A DNA stretch of 64,000 nucleotides from Misgurnus anguillicaudatus (GCF_027580225.2 NC_073359.2:15260001-15324000); one strand, 5' to 3'; numbered from the stretch's first letter, positions 45,676 to 57,491 are shown. Notes: a model not told the origin generated them from the sequence alone. Program-made: numbers and translations.

Positions 45676-48600
45676 CCCGGGTAGATTTTTTGTGTCAGCT
45701 CTAGCGACCAGACCGTTTGACGCAGAGACACCGTTCAAACTTTAAAATGTTCGGGCAGTACCGGTGTAAGTTGCTTGAGAGGATGAAGTCACAGATCCAT
45801 GTCGTTCGGCCGCCATATTGGAAAGAACACAAAACCTTAAAAAAGTTTCACAGGTCACAAATTTTGTCCAAACTTCATGAAATTCCACGTACGCGATCCT
45901 TGGACCGAGCCTCACAAAAGTTACTAGAAGGATTTTTGATTTTCGGAAGCGTTTGCGCGCCACAGCCCAAACTAAATGTGCGTCAACGCCGCCAAAACAG
46001 GAAGTAGTTCAAATCTCAATATGTCTGTAACATTTATTAACCAAAAATTTTATATGAACTCTTTACTCCAATGTGAAGATGCCCAAGATAAAAAAACATT
46101 GCAGTAACATGTCTATATTATGTTATTTTCACTTTAAAATGTCCAATTAAAACCTGTGTAAAAAATAAAAAATGTCATTAGCCTTTACCAGTAGAGGGCA
46201 GCCTTTACGTTCAAACGTGTTTTTTAGACAGAATGTAAAGATAGCGGCAGCCATCTTTAGAAGCTAAGCTAACAGGCTATTGCTCCGTGGAAAAGTTTGA
46301 ATAACAATGGCGGGATGTAGTTTTAAGGTTTAAATGGCAAAATGGAATAGAGAAGAGCTGTTGAGAGAATCGGGTGTTCCTTTAAGAGCCACAATACAGC
46401 GAAGAGCTGAGGAAGAGAAAGCAGAGAAGCCCGGAGAAGAGGCGACACCCTCAGACTCTGCTGCGAGCCCATGGAGGACTCGGTAACCTCGGCTGCCACC
46501 CAAGCTTCGTATCGTATATGGACAGATTCCTGGATACATATTTTTAGAATCATAAACTTCATCTTATTCACTATACAGTATGCGGTTTCGGACGCAAAAC
46601 TGCAAATGGATTTTATATTCTGAATGCTTGAATCAACGCGAGCTCTCTGGAGAACGTGCATTTTTACATACAGGTAGGAATTATATGATTCAGACATATT
46701 TTAATCCCTTTCTTTTATTTCAGTGATATATGGCACGACAAGTTTAATTCCCTTTTTCATCAATGTAATACATTGTAAACGTATTAGTTTGTAAAGACGT
46801 CAGTTTCGCGTCCTCGCGTAACGTTAGCAGTGATCGTTTTTCATCGGCTCTATAACAGCTGCATGGTTTAAATGATTGTGAATTGACGCGAAAAAGTGTC
46901 ACTTTACCTTAAATCATGCATGTTATGCCAAGTGTATTTAACAGTCATGACTTTGAGAAATGTATGACACATTAAAACACAGCTTGCCACAGCTAGAAGA
47001 CTGCGTATATTTACATAATCTTCAGATAAGAAAGTTATATATCTAAATCGTATGCTTGACTAACGGGAACACGATCGATTTCATTATGCTGTCAATCATT
47101 ATGCTGTCAATCACTCAGCGAAGCATTGATTTCACATGGAAAGCAAGAGGACAGGGTCGCAATCTTGATGCGCGTGCATATGTTGCATGAGATGCAGAGC
47201 GCGAGTCACCCCTTCACGTGTATTCGCGCTTTGGTCTGCCCGCGTCAAGATGCGAAGACTGACAGTGGTGCGTTAAGAGAACACAGACTCTATGGCTGTT
47301 TTAACTTTCTTTATTGTATTTCCAGCTTACAAAAACTCCTCTGCCGACAGTTGTTGTCTGATATGTCGGCTCAATGATCACAATGACATTAGATGTCTTA
47401 ATAAAGGAAATGATTTTTGTGAACTGGATAAAAGATCCTGGCGTTTCTCCGAAGTTCAAAGCAGACAAAGGCTCAAATATTATGCTAGTCATCGTTCTCA
47501 CACAAGAATGCAATTTAAACGAGTAAGTCAATCGGCCATCGCTCACAGCCCAGCACCTGCACCACTGCATGCGTATCGCGCTGACAAACATACACCTGAT
47601 TTTACTGCCCTGACGAAATCTAAAAGTATAATTTCTCTTATTAGAAGCTAGCCTTATGTTTGCCAGTTATTAAGATGGCGGTTGTAGTTTAAATAGAGGT
47701 CGTGAAATAATTAGCATTGCCAAAAAACTGCATAAAACAATGTTATGTTCCATATTATAAACTTTTGGTTATGTGTACTTAAGTGAGTAAATACGTTAAA
47801 TTCTCAATGAGTGTGATATGGCTCTTATTTACCCCTTTAAATGAAGAATAAAGCTTACTCGGGTATCTTACAATGCACTTATGTTGTTATGCAGTTTTAA
47901 AATACAAAATACGAACGTCTGGATGTAGATAAAGCCTACTTGGTCATATTACAATGCACAAGTTTTGTTGTATGCAGTTTGAAAATACATGTTTGTAGAA
48001 AAAGTATATTGTACAATGCACTGATTTTGTTGTTATGCAGTTTCAAAATACAACATGAGAATGCTTAAATGTATATGTAGTCATCATCACTGATGTATCT
48101 CTGGCCCCCATGACAAACTAATTGAATAGCCCTGTCGTAGACGCTCAACACACAATCATATTCATAAATAGTAAAGAAATGAAATGATATTAGGCTATCA
48201 GTGCTGCTGTCGCTCTTTCCTATCGCTTATTTTAAAAATGAGCTTATGATCAATAAAATGCAGCTTACATCTGCTGCTTTTGGTGACGTGAACTCTGGCC
48301 TACATTAAGTCTCATGTTTTTAAGATTATCTTAAGTACTAAAGAAGAATTTTTGGTATATTATGTACAAAACTAGTGTGTGAAAATAGGACACTTTAAAG
48401 GGATTGTTCACCCAAAAATTAAAATTATTTAAATTACAATTCTAAAAAAATTTAATAAGAAAACACTGAACATGTGCAGCATAGCTGTTATAGTTGGTTC
48501 TAGGCTAGCTAGAGCGGGTTATCTAGGCTTGTGATCCCTGTATTTACATAAAATGGTCTGTGCTAAACCCCGGATGTCCTTCAATGCTGGAAACACCCCT

Positions 48601-49696
48601 GGTTACAAGCCTGTATACATTTCTGTGTGTGTGTGTGCGTGTGTGCGTGCGTGCGTGTGTGTGTGTCAGGAATGCTTTCACGTAGAGGTCGACCGATATG
48701 GCTTTTTCTCTGGCCAATGCCGATATTTAGAAATCAGGGCAGCTGATGGCCGATATGTTAGGCCGATTTTCTATATGTACATAATTATCAAAATGTTCTC
48801 ATCATTAGCAGATATTTTAAATGTAAAAATGTCACTATTTAAGTCAAAGTCTTTAAAAAAAATTATGACTGGTCTTTCTGAAGAGTTTTACAACCTCCTC
48901 TGCACCATGCATTTATCAGACACAGATATTACCTGACACTCTTCTGTCATCATCTTTGAACAGTTTTTTACCATGGCTTTTATTGCTTTGTAGGATAAAA
49001 TCCTTATTTGGTAGACCTGATAAAATATTTATTCATCATAAAGTTAACATAGTAATAAATGTCTATGTTTTTTAGTTGAGACTGTTATTTAGGGCAAATC
49101 TTTCTAAACAGATTTACATTCTCCTTTCTGAGGCGCTATAAGTGACTGATTGTGCTGACAGTGACGTCTTGTGAGTTTAGTGTTGGGACAGATCTGTTGT
49201 TTCAACCGTTCATTCAAACGAATCCGTTCAAAGGAGTCAGTTCGCGAATCGGACGCATTGTGTTGTAATCCAGGCTGAGCAGCGCAAAACTGTAAACAAA
49301 GTGTTACTGTAACAACACGAAAAACATTTCCTCGGTGGATATGATTTGGTCTTCCGACCTTTCGCCATCGAGTCAGTTTTGTTTTGAGTAATAAAAGCAG
49401 GGAGACAGTTTAAAGACAGAACTGTCTCCCTGCTCTCCAGTAACGCATAACTTATGTTGTTATGCAGTTTTAAAATTCAAAATACGAACATGTCTGGATG
49501 TAGCATTTTTTTGTGGAGGGAGGTGCCCTTGTTTTTAGGTTAGAGCAACTGCCCCTTAAAATTCCTGTGCACGTCCCTGATGCTTAGTTACTGTTGAACG
49601 GGAACACGATTGATTGCATTATGCTGTCAATCACTGAGTGAAATATTTTTTTTTATGGTAAATTTTAGAGAAACAGTTGTTACAAGTCTGTATAGA

Positions 49697-49782
<86 letters not shown>

Positions 49783-50321
49783 TAAAATGTTCGGGCAGTT
49801 CCGGTGTAAGTTGCTTGAGAAGATGAAGTCACAGATCCATGTCGTTCGTCCGCCATATTGGAAACCTTAAAGTTTCACAGGTCACAAATTTTGTCCAAAC
49901 TTCACGAAATTCCACGTACACGATCCTTGGACCAAGCCTCACAAAAGTTACTAGAAGGATTTTTGATTTTCGGAAGCGTTTGCCCGTCACAGGCCAAACT
50001 AAATGTGCGTGGACGCCGCCAAAACAGGAAGTAGTTTATATCTCAGGAATGATTTCACGTATTGAAACCAAACTTTGTACATGAATTTCGGTCTCCAATG
50101 TGAGGATGCACAACATCAAAAGAACAATTTTTTTTCTAAAATTTTACGCTGCCAAACAGGAAGTAGTTTATATCTCAGGAACGCTTTTACGTATTGAAAC
50201 CAAACTTTGTACATGAACTTGGGACTCCAATGTGAGGATGCACAAACTAAATCGGCGGCACCAGAGCAAGCACACTTTTGCAGTTCGTCCCGAAATGCAT
50301 TTTCTAGTTCTTATTATTATT
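45676..50321. repeat. Array unit 4
   Basis: Full copy of 4,646 bp, close to unit 3 in its right two-thirds and to unit 2 in its left third. Its second GT tract is the longest (79 bases, 49701-49779). Confidence 0.85.
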
Positions 50322-51485
50322 CCCGGGTAGATTTTTTGTGTCAGCTCTAGCGACCAGACCGTTTGACGCAGAGACACCGTTCAAACTTTAAAATGTTCGG
50401 GCAGTACCGGTGTAAGTTGCTTGAGAGGATGAAGTCACAGATCCATGTCGTTCGGCCGCCATATTGGATAGAACACAAAACCTTAAAAAAGTTTCACAGG
50501 TCACAAATTTTGTCCAAACTTTATGAAATTCCACGTACGCGATCCTTGGACCGAGCCTCACAAAAGTTACTAGAAGGATTTTTGATTTTCGGAAGCGTTT
50601 GCGCGCCACAGCCCAAACTAAATGTGCGTCAACGCCGCCAAAACAGGAAGTAGTTCAAATCTCAATATGTCTGTAACATTTACTAACCAAAATTTTTATA
50701 TGAACTCTTTACTCCAATGTGAAGATGCCCAAGATAAAAAAAAACATTGCAGTAACATGTCTATATTATGTTATTTTCACTTTAAAATGTCCAATTAAAA
50801 CCTGTGTAAAAATAAAAAATGTCATTAGCCTTTACCAGTAGAGGGCAGCCTTTACGTTCAAACGTGTTTTTTAGACAGAATGTAAAGATAGGGGCAGCCA
50901 TCTTTAGAAGCTAAGCTAACAGGCTATTGCTCCGTGGAAAAGTTTGAATAACAATGGCGGGATGTAGTTTTAATGTTAAAATGGCAAAATGGAATTTAAA
51001 AGAGCTTTTGAGAGAATCGGTGTTCCTTTAAGAGCCATAATACAGCGAAGAGCTGAGGAAGAGAAAGCAGAGAAGCCCGGAGAAGAGGCGACACCCTCAG
51101 ACTCTGCTGCGAGCCCGTGGAGGACTCAGTAACCTCGGCTGCCACCCAATCTTCGTATCGTATATGGACAGATTCCTGGATACATATTTTTAGAATCGTA
51201 AACTTCATCTTATTCACTATACAGTATGCGGTTTCGGACGCAAAACTGCAAATGGATTTTATATTCTGAATGCTTGAATCAACGCGAGCTCTCTGGAGAA
51301 CGTGCATTTTCACATACAGGTAGGAATTATATGATTCAGACATATTTTAATCCCTTTCTTTTATTTCAGTGATATATGGCACGACAAGTTTAATTCCCTT
51401 TTTCATCAATGTAATACATTGTAAACGTATTAGTTTGTAAAGACGTCAGTTTCGCGTCCTCGCGTAGCAGTGATCGTTTGGCATC
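50322..51485. repeat. Array unit 5, truncated
   Basis: Follows unit 4 in phase for about 1.16 kb and then stops at GTTTGGCATCGG|TATTTTAATG. Its last 40 bases carry the unit-1 variant (GTAGCAGTGATCGTTTGGC) rather than the inner-unit variant. Confidence 0.85.
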
Positions 51486-52669
51486 GGTATTTTAATGAAT
51501 TACGAATTTTGTATTTTATTTTTAAATTGCTATCTTGTGTTTCTGGCGCATTCGCGGATTAATGACTCATTTGAGTCGTTTTCATTACAAAGTGTTGCAA
51601 ATAAATGAGTCTTTTGAGTCGACTTTTTACAAAGCGAATGGGCCAAATGTTTTAAAGTGGTTCGCGAATCAGTTTGAATGAATTGTTCAGATCGCTTCAA
51701 ACACGGAATCGTCCGAAGCTGTTTTACTCGTAACCTATGTAGAAACACGCAGAATATAACCAGTGTTGGGTGACGTGGAAATGAATTTACCAATCTTTTA
51801 ACTAAAAGCAAAACTTCACACATGTACCCGCCATTACATACGCGCGACCGCCGACCTGTTCGTCGTCAGACACAGTCAAACGCGTGCAACCTCCAGAAAC
51901 ACTGTAGCACAGATTGAAGAAAATCCATCGATGATTGACGTCTGATTCGCTGTTTAATGTACTGTATGATGTAAGTGATTCTCACAAAACACACGTGACA
52001 TGACAACGTAAGAAAACATGAGTTTTGTTATAGTGTAAACTGTCAATGTCCTCAGACCATCTTAGGAGATTCCAACTTTATACATATACAAAACTGTTGT
52101 CAGTTTACTTGTCTGATATTTCAGCTAGTTACAAGCTACATCAACATTGAGACTAAAGTTAATTTGTTAATTTGAAATGCTTGTCTATTCTGTGCTTGTA
52201 TTCTTTTTCTGTACTGTTGGTGTATGTTGCAGTTTTACACATACTGTAGAAGTGCCCTTCATAAGTGTTTGTTGTGGAGTCAAGAAATGTCTAAACATTA
52301 AAAGATGAACATGAGACAAAAGTACAGAATCTGTCACATTATTTTTTTTAATGGGCACTGAGCTGTGTCCTGATTGTTTACACATGAAAAGCATAAAATA
52401 TGTAGGATCAGTTTGATTCACTTATGTGCATTTGTGTACAATACACATAAGTCAGCATTTAATGCTGTTGTTCTTTGTTGTTAAAGCATGTATGTGTTGA
52501 AACATAAACAAAGGTTAATAAAATGTGACATTCTAAACTTCTGGCATACTGATATTTATCTTACCAATTTCTGGTCTCCACATCAAACAGAAAAAGCTTG
52601 TCTTTATTGTTCTGATACTTATGGAGGGCACTGCGTGTGTGTGGGTGTGTGTGTGGGTGTGTGTGTGGG

Positions 52670-52701
<32 letters not shown>

Positions 52702-52940
52702 CGTGTGTGTGTGCGTGTGTGTGCATATATCTAGATTTATTTTTTCATGAGTAACTAGTAACTCGCTACTTGAGTATTATTTTCATTGCATACTTTTTAC
52801 TTCTACTTGAGTAATTATTTATTTAGTTACTTTTACTTTAACTTCAGTAAAGTTTTTGGCTACTCTTTCCACCTCTGTTAAAATCTTCATAAATCTAGGC
52901 TGAGTTTGCCACGTTGAAGCCTAAATAATCAGACAGATAG
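51486..52940. other. Unique region inside the giant hAT, with hAT-like fragments
   Basis: It contains CAGTGTTGGG at 51761 and CCACCTCTG ending at 52876, preceded by ACTTGAGTA-type motifs, which resemble Tol2/hAT terminal sequences. Flanking 8-mers do not match, so this may be a composite. A GT/GGT microsatellite lies at 52635-52725. No gene was recognised. Confidence 0.4.
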
Positions 52941-53404
52941 TAAGTTAATCGCCCATCGCTCACAGCCCAGCACCTGCATCACTGCATGCGTATCGCGCTG
53001 ACAAACATACACCTGATTTTACTGCCCTGACGAAATCTAAAAGTATAATTTCTCTTATTAGAAGCTAGCCTAATGTTTGCCAGCTATTAAAATGGCGGTT
53101 ATAGTTTAAATAGAGGTCGTGAAATAATTAGCATTGACAAAAAACTGCATAAAACAATGTTATATTCCATATTAAAAACTTTTGGTTATGTGTACTTAAG
53201 TGAGTAAATAAGTTAACCGCAAAAACTAAATGTGCGTCGACGCCGCCAAAACAGGAAGTAGTTTATATCAGGAACGCTTTCACGTATTGAAACCAAACTT
53301 TGTACATGAACTTGAGACTCCAATGTGAAGATGCACAAACTAAATCGGCGGCACCAGAGCAAGCACACTTTTGCAGTTCGTCCCGAAATGCATTTTCTAG
53401 TTAT
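52941..53404. repeat. Internally deleted remnant of the array unit
   Basis: It starts with AGTAAGTTAATCGCCCATCG, as in the middle of a unit, and runs to GTGAGTAAATAAGTTAA. It then jumps about 2.4 kb of unit sequence to the terminal block AAACAGGAAGTAGTTTATATC and ends GCATTTTCTAGTTATTATT. Both outer pieces are in array orientation. Confidence 0.8.
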
Positions 53405-53682
53405 TATTTGTTATTTTACTTTGTTACTTCCACTTAAGAAGAGTTGTGCACTTTATTTTAATATACATTTTACATAAATACTATTCTGTACTATTTTACT
53501 ATCCCAACTAATGACTCTTTCCTATAGGTTGCACATAAGGGGAAAAGTAGCTTTAATCCACTTAAGAAGAGTTGTGCACTTTTAAGCACTTTTTAATCTC
53601 TTTACATAAATATTTTTTTCTTCTATTTAAAAGCTATAATTCGTTATTTTACTAACCAAATGACTCCTCCGCGCTTTCCAAT

Positions 53683-53840
53683 AGGTTGCACATAAGTAAA
53701 TATCTGTGCATATGTGCCACCAGTACTCCGTCAGAGCGGGTCTTCAGCACCGCGAAGAGCAGCCAGCACTTCAATCCGCAGCTTATTAAAACTAGACAAA
53801 GTGAACAAGTTGGTATTTCTGGTCAGAAGCATCTAAATTT
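53683..53840 (+). pseudogene. hAT transposase C-terminal (dimerisation) remnant
   Basis: The frame HISKYLCICATSTPSERVFSTA carries the hallmark of the hAT C-terminal dimerisation region (YLxIxATSxPSERVFS). After ACCGCGA the reading shifts by one, giving RRAASTS, then IRSLLKLDKVNKLVFLVRSI and a stop, which matches the following RRxxLKPxxVxxLVFLxxN part. So the domain is present with a frameshift. A splice-acceptor-like CTTTCCAATAG is just upstream. It lies about 550 bases from the right terminus, where an autonomous hAT would end its gene, and supports a hAT origin for the 22-kb element. Confidence 0.75.
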
Positions 53841-54529
53841 AAACATGGTCTGTGTTTGTAAATCCCGCGTTTCGGTCGGAGTGTTGTTCCCGTTTTCTTG
53901 TTCTTGGCGTTCGCTGAATTCTGGATTTATATCTTAATCTGCCGCTTCAGTTCAGTATAGCCACATAGCTATTTAACAATGAGCAAGATCTCCCGAGACA
54001 CTACAATAGGCTACTAATAAATTATTAATATGGTCTGTTTTCATGTACAAAATTTAATATTTTAAGTTAAAATGTACAACATGTAAAAAGACAAGAGTTT
54101 AGTAATGTCAAGATCAAATGCCTGACAGGATATTTTCACAGACTAACAAACGTCATGTCTCTGGCATATAATACAGTATTTTAAATATCATAAATGCATT
54201 AGTTATATTTTCAATTTTATTTATAGAGCAATTCACGCAAAGATTTTAGGTTAACTATAGTCTATAGAAGAGAGTTAGTGTATGTCGACTCGCAGCGGAG
54301 TGTGGTGGGGGCGTGGCATCACAATGGTGTCTCTCCATCGTGATGTCAGTCAACCATCACGATGGACGATGATATCATCCATCGGCACAACCCTAGTGTT
54401 TACCATCATTTCTCAAAATATCTTCTTTTGTGTTCATCAGAAAAAAATTATTCATACAGGTTTAGAACAACATGAAGAGGAGTAAATTATGACAGAACTT
54501 TAATTTTAAAGTGAACTATCCCTTTAAAA

Positions 54530-55247
54530 CATCCTTTATGGCGTGTGCAGCAATAAATTGAGTCCTCCGAAAAAAGCAGCCTTTGAAATGAGTGATCTCT
54601 CCTGATTGGAGTTAGCATAATTAGAACGCCATTTCATGACTGACTTTTCAAATGTTTTAAAATTAATACTCCTAGTTTAATATGTTCCTGCGGGCCTTAT
54701 TTATAAACACTTGCCTGCCAGTTGCTGTTGCCCATCCCTTTCGTGCTAACAAGCTTAATAACAGGTTGGTAAAAGTTTGATGCGGTACCGTTAGAAAAAA
54801 AAATTATTACGACAAACTTGACTTACTAACAGACTACACTTGATTTGGAAAACCTTAGCAACTAGTACCAAAGTCAATTTAAAAGCATAACATCATTAGA
54901 AACAAACTTACCTCAAAATTTACTGATTGAGACGCGGGGCGTCAGCTTGAAAGATGGTCTCAGTTTAGTTTATGATTTTACAATTTCTGACTGACTGACC
55001 GACCCCCCCACACAATGAAAAAAAAAAAAACTTCGGATCTACACGATTCACATAATGACATTTTTATTAAAAAAAAAGGCGAAATTCGTCAATAGGCGAC
55101 TAGTTTGCAGGTATGAACACTAATACAAAATGCAAAGTCACAAATCAGGTGAAAAACATTCCTAACTAAGTGCTAATCAGTGGCATAAGTAACGAGCCAG
55201 AACAAGATCTCTGAAAATTACACTTACTCTCAACACAACAATTAAGC
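54530..55247. other. 3' flank of the tnp2-like gene
   Basis: No gene is visible. On the minus strand AATAAA at 55063-55068 is about 180 bases past the transposase stop and is a candidate polyadenylation signal. Confidence 0.45.
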
Positions 55248-57163
55248 CTAATGTAAATGCAACAAAGGCATTCCCACATGTTTGTCTTTGAAGGGGAGGA
55301 GGACATATTTACAAAGGCCATCATCAACTTTAACGCACTTCAAACTCTCTGACAATTGTGAGAGAAGAAACACACCCAGGCTAGATGAACTGAGGGGATA
55401 TGTGTAGAATGGCTCAACAGCATGAAACTGATAGTACACCAAGTGCATATTACCTTCAAGCAAGATGATATTTTGAAGCAAGCCAATGTCATTACCTATT
55501 TTAATACAGTTATCCCCCTCTGTAATTTTAACACAAAACTGATCTGTGTGCAACTCTTTAAACTCCTGTATTCCTCCTGTAACACCCTGTGGTAAGGGGC
55601 CACCAACATGCTCTTTCCTTAATACAGTTCCAGCTTTCACCTTTTCCACCCTTTTGTTATTGGTACGCTCAGACAAGCGACGGACAATCTGGGCAACTGG
55701 GAAGTTTGGCCCCCTCACCATGCGCTTTACCTCACCAAGAAAATTCTCAAAAGGGAACCCAGATATCCCATCAATACAGCCATGTCTCTTAACATCATCG
55801 CTCAAATGAACAAGGCCATGCAAATTGTACACCAGAAAGCCCTCACCATAAAGTCTGCCAAAATTTTCAACAAATGACACAAGTAGTGTCTTTGCACAGT
55901 CACATATCTCTACATCTACCTTAGGATTAGCCAGCATAAAAATAGCAACCGACAGCAGCATAAAGTTGTGGTAGACTGGAGCAGCCAGAACATCTACGAG
56001 AACGGCAGGGCCTGTATACAACAAGAACTGCCGTAGCTCCATAGCCTTCCATCTCCCTCTTTCCTCAAAAGCTCTAGGCTTTCTAGCAAACTCGCATGGA
56101 ATGTTATTTTTCAGTTGCTGTAGGTTCTGAGATAGTGCTTTAACCAGCTGACCAGACAAGCTACACCACAGGTCAAACAACCGACGTACAACCCCCAGAC
56201 ACACCAAATGCATGTAATCGTGAGGAAAATCAAGTACCATGTCGAAACCAAGTCCAGTCAGAGGAGACAGTGCTACCTGATGATCTTCATCCAACATTTG
56301 CCTGAAACTAGCATCCGTTCTTAAGGCGGAATCAGTCTGTGGAAAAGTCATGCGATTTCCTATATAGACACCTGTCTGTACACATTTATCACAAGCTGAA
56401 TAGCCTGAATGACTCTTTATGCCTTTAACAAAAGCCGGGCTGGAGCGTCACACACAACAGAACAGACTCGCAGAAAAAACAGCTTTCCTTTGAACCAAAA
56501 CCCAGACTGAAGACTACTCAACTCACTCACCAGGTCCCTTAAGTACTCATTGAGTGATTTGGGTTTGCAATCCCCTCCAAAAATATCAATCATGAAGGGA
56601 CATTTACCCGCTTCCTTCAATAAACCTAGAATGGGCCACAGCTGCTGGTTATTACTCTTAAACAATGGGAGCCCGTCAAAGTTTAACTGTAACTGCAGGC
56701 AATGCTTGCTAGGGAGTTTCATCCACACATTTTCAAGAAGTCCGGTTATAGCATTCAATATACCAAAGTAAAAGAAGGCACCTCCTGCTACAGCTAGGAT
56801 TTTGTAGTTGGTGACTGTTTTAAGGAGAGTCCTCCCATCTCTTGGCAAATTGGGGTGGTGAAAATGTAGGATAGACAACAAGGCAGAAAGTGCAACCATG
56901 GTGATATTAAACTCCAAAGCCCAATTGACTAAATCATCAGCCAGGTCAGGTCTATGCTCAGAAGGACCCTCACTATCATCACGGTCACTGTCCAAGTTCC
57001 AGTCTCGCATCAAGTCATCACTATCATCACAATTTACAACAACGTCTAAGTCATGTACAGTGTGGTCATCAATCAGATCATCGTCAACAAGCTGACTCTC
57101 GTTTTCAATACCTTGCAGCAAATTAGACACTGATTTAACTGCCTTGTGTCCATCAAGACATGT
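55248..57163 (-). pseudogene. tnp2-type (EnSpm/CACTA) transposase, one frameshift
   Basis: Two minus-strand frames, 57163-56417 and 56351-55248, form one protein. The first has an acidic start (DDDLIDDHTVHDLD), then LQLNFDGLPLFKSNNQQLWP, PFMIDIFGGDCKPKSLNEYL and VCSVVCDAPAR. One base is missing around 56435-56440, which gives a stop. In the shifted frame it continues with SGYSACDKCVQTGVY, then MTFPQTDSALRTD, FPHDYMHLVCLGVVRRL, QFLLYTGPAVL, LVYNLHGLVHLSDDV and FPFENFLGEVKRMVRG. These motifs and their order are those of fish and cnidarian tnp2-like EnSpm transposases, which cut and paste CACTA-ended elements. No ATG is obvious at the 5' side, so an upstream exon is expected. Only one lesion was seen, so inactivation looks recent, or it is a sequencing error. 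Confidence 0.8.
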
Positions 57164-57257
57164 TTAAGTTACTTAGATAAAAAAAGCATTTTATCAGTTC
57201 ACAAGGTTCTGAATTATCTTACACACAAATCTATAATTGTGACATCCCATACACTGG

Positions 57258-57491
57258 GGTTGCATATTGATTAATCGCGATCAATCTATTGCAAAATAAA
57301 GGTTTTTGTTTACATCATATATGTGTGTGTACTGTGTATAATAACTTTGTATAAATAAATACACAAACGTGCATGTGTGCATATTTATATATACATAATT
57401 ATTATTATTATTCACAGTTCACACAAATAAACGATGTAAACAAAAACCTTTATTCTGCAATAGATTAATCACGACCAACTGTCATGCAACC
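57258..57491. mobile_element. Palindromic MITE (GGTTGCAT ends, TTAATCGCGAT)
   Basis: GGTTGCATATTGATTAATCG at the left is mirrored imperfectly by the complement ending ATGCAACC at 57484-57491. Inner arms are AAAGGTTTTTGTTTACATC and GATGTAAACAAAAACCTTT, almost exact. The centre has ATT repeats. Confidence 0.75.

Larger units (their letters stand above)
32256..54395. mobile_element. Giant (22,140 bp) hAT-type insertion carrying a tandem array
   Basis: The left end is TAGGGTTGGGCGATG and the right end CGGCACAACCCTA, which gives inverted ends TAGGGTTG(G/T)GC. A perfect 8-bp duplication, GTGTTTAC, sits at 32248-32255 and 54396-54403. Both subterminal regions contain ATGGACGATGATATC (about 32320 and 54362). 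The insertion splits a MITE whose two halves join cleanly, which supports a single insertion event of the termini. The interior holds four hairpin repeats, a 4.6-kb unit tandem array (32592-51485), a unique region, a deleted unit remnant and the end of a hAT transposase. Either the element moved at large size or it inserted small and the array grew afterwards. Confidence 0.8.
31987..54523. mobile_element. TTAA-flanked MITE (Angel-like), split by a 22-kb insertion
   Basis: The left half 31987-32255 and right half 54404-54523 form one 389-bp MITE. Its ends are AGGGATAGTTCACC and GGTGAAC-type complement; the 19-base inverted repeat TTTTAAAGGGATAGTTCAC (31981-31999) is exact at 54511-54529, and TTAA flanks both sides (31983-31986 and 54524-54527). 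Once the insertion and one GTGTTTAC are removed, the inner sequence reads continuously from the AAATGATCATTTACTCATCC side to TTTTGTGTTCATCAG. TTAA duplication is typical of piggyBac and Kolobok transposases; the Angel name is from memory. Confidence 0.85.

Noticed and set aside
33949..47651. Repeated short frames in the array units (for example starting MAVLTLF and MISHGK) as real genes
   Set aside because: They recur only because the units recur, have no recognisable domain or splice context, and sit among microsatellite-driven frames.
36906..50306. Helitron origin of the array from the CTAGT unit end
   Set aside because: No Rep/helicase sequence, no clear 5' TC end and no convincing 3' hairpin; kept only as a question in a finding.
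51761..52876. Complete Tol2-like element in the giant hAT
   Set aside because: The ends look hAT-like, but the flanking 8-mers (AATATAAC and TTAAAATC) do not match and no transposase lies between.
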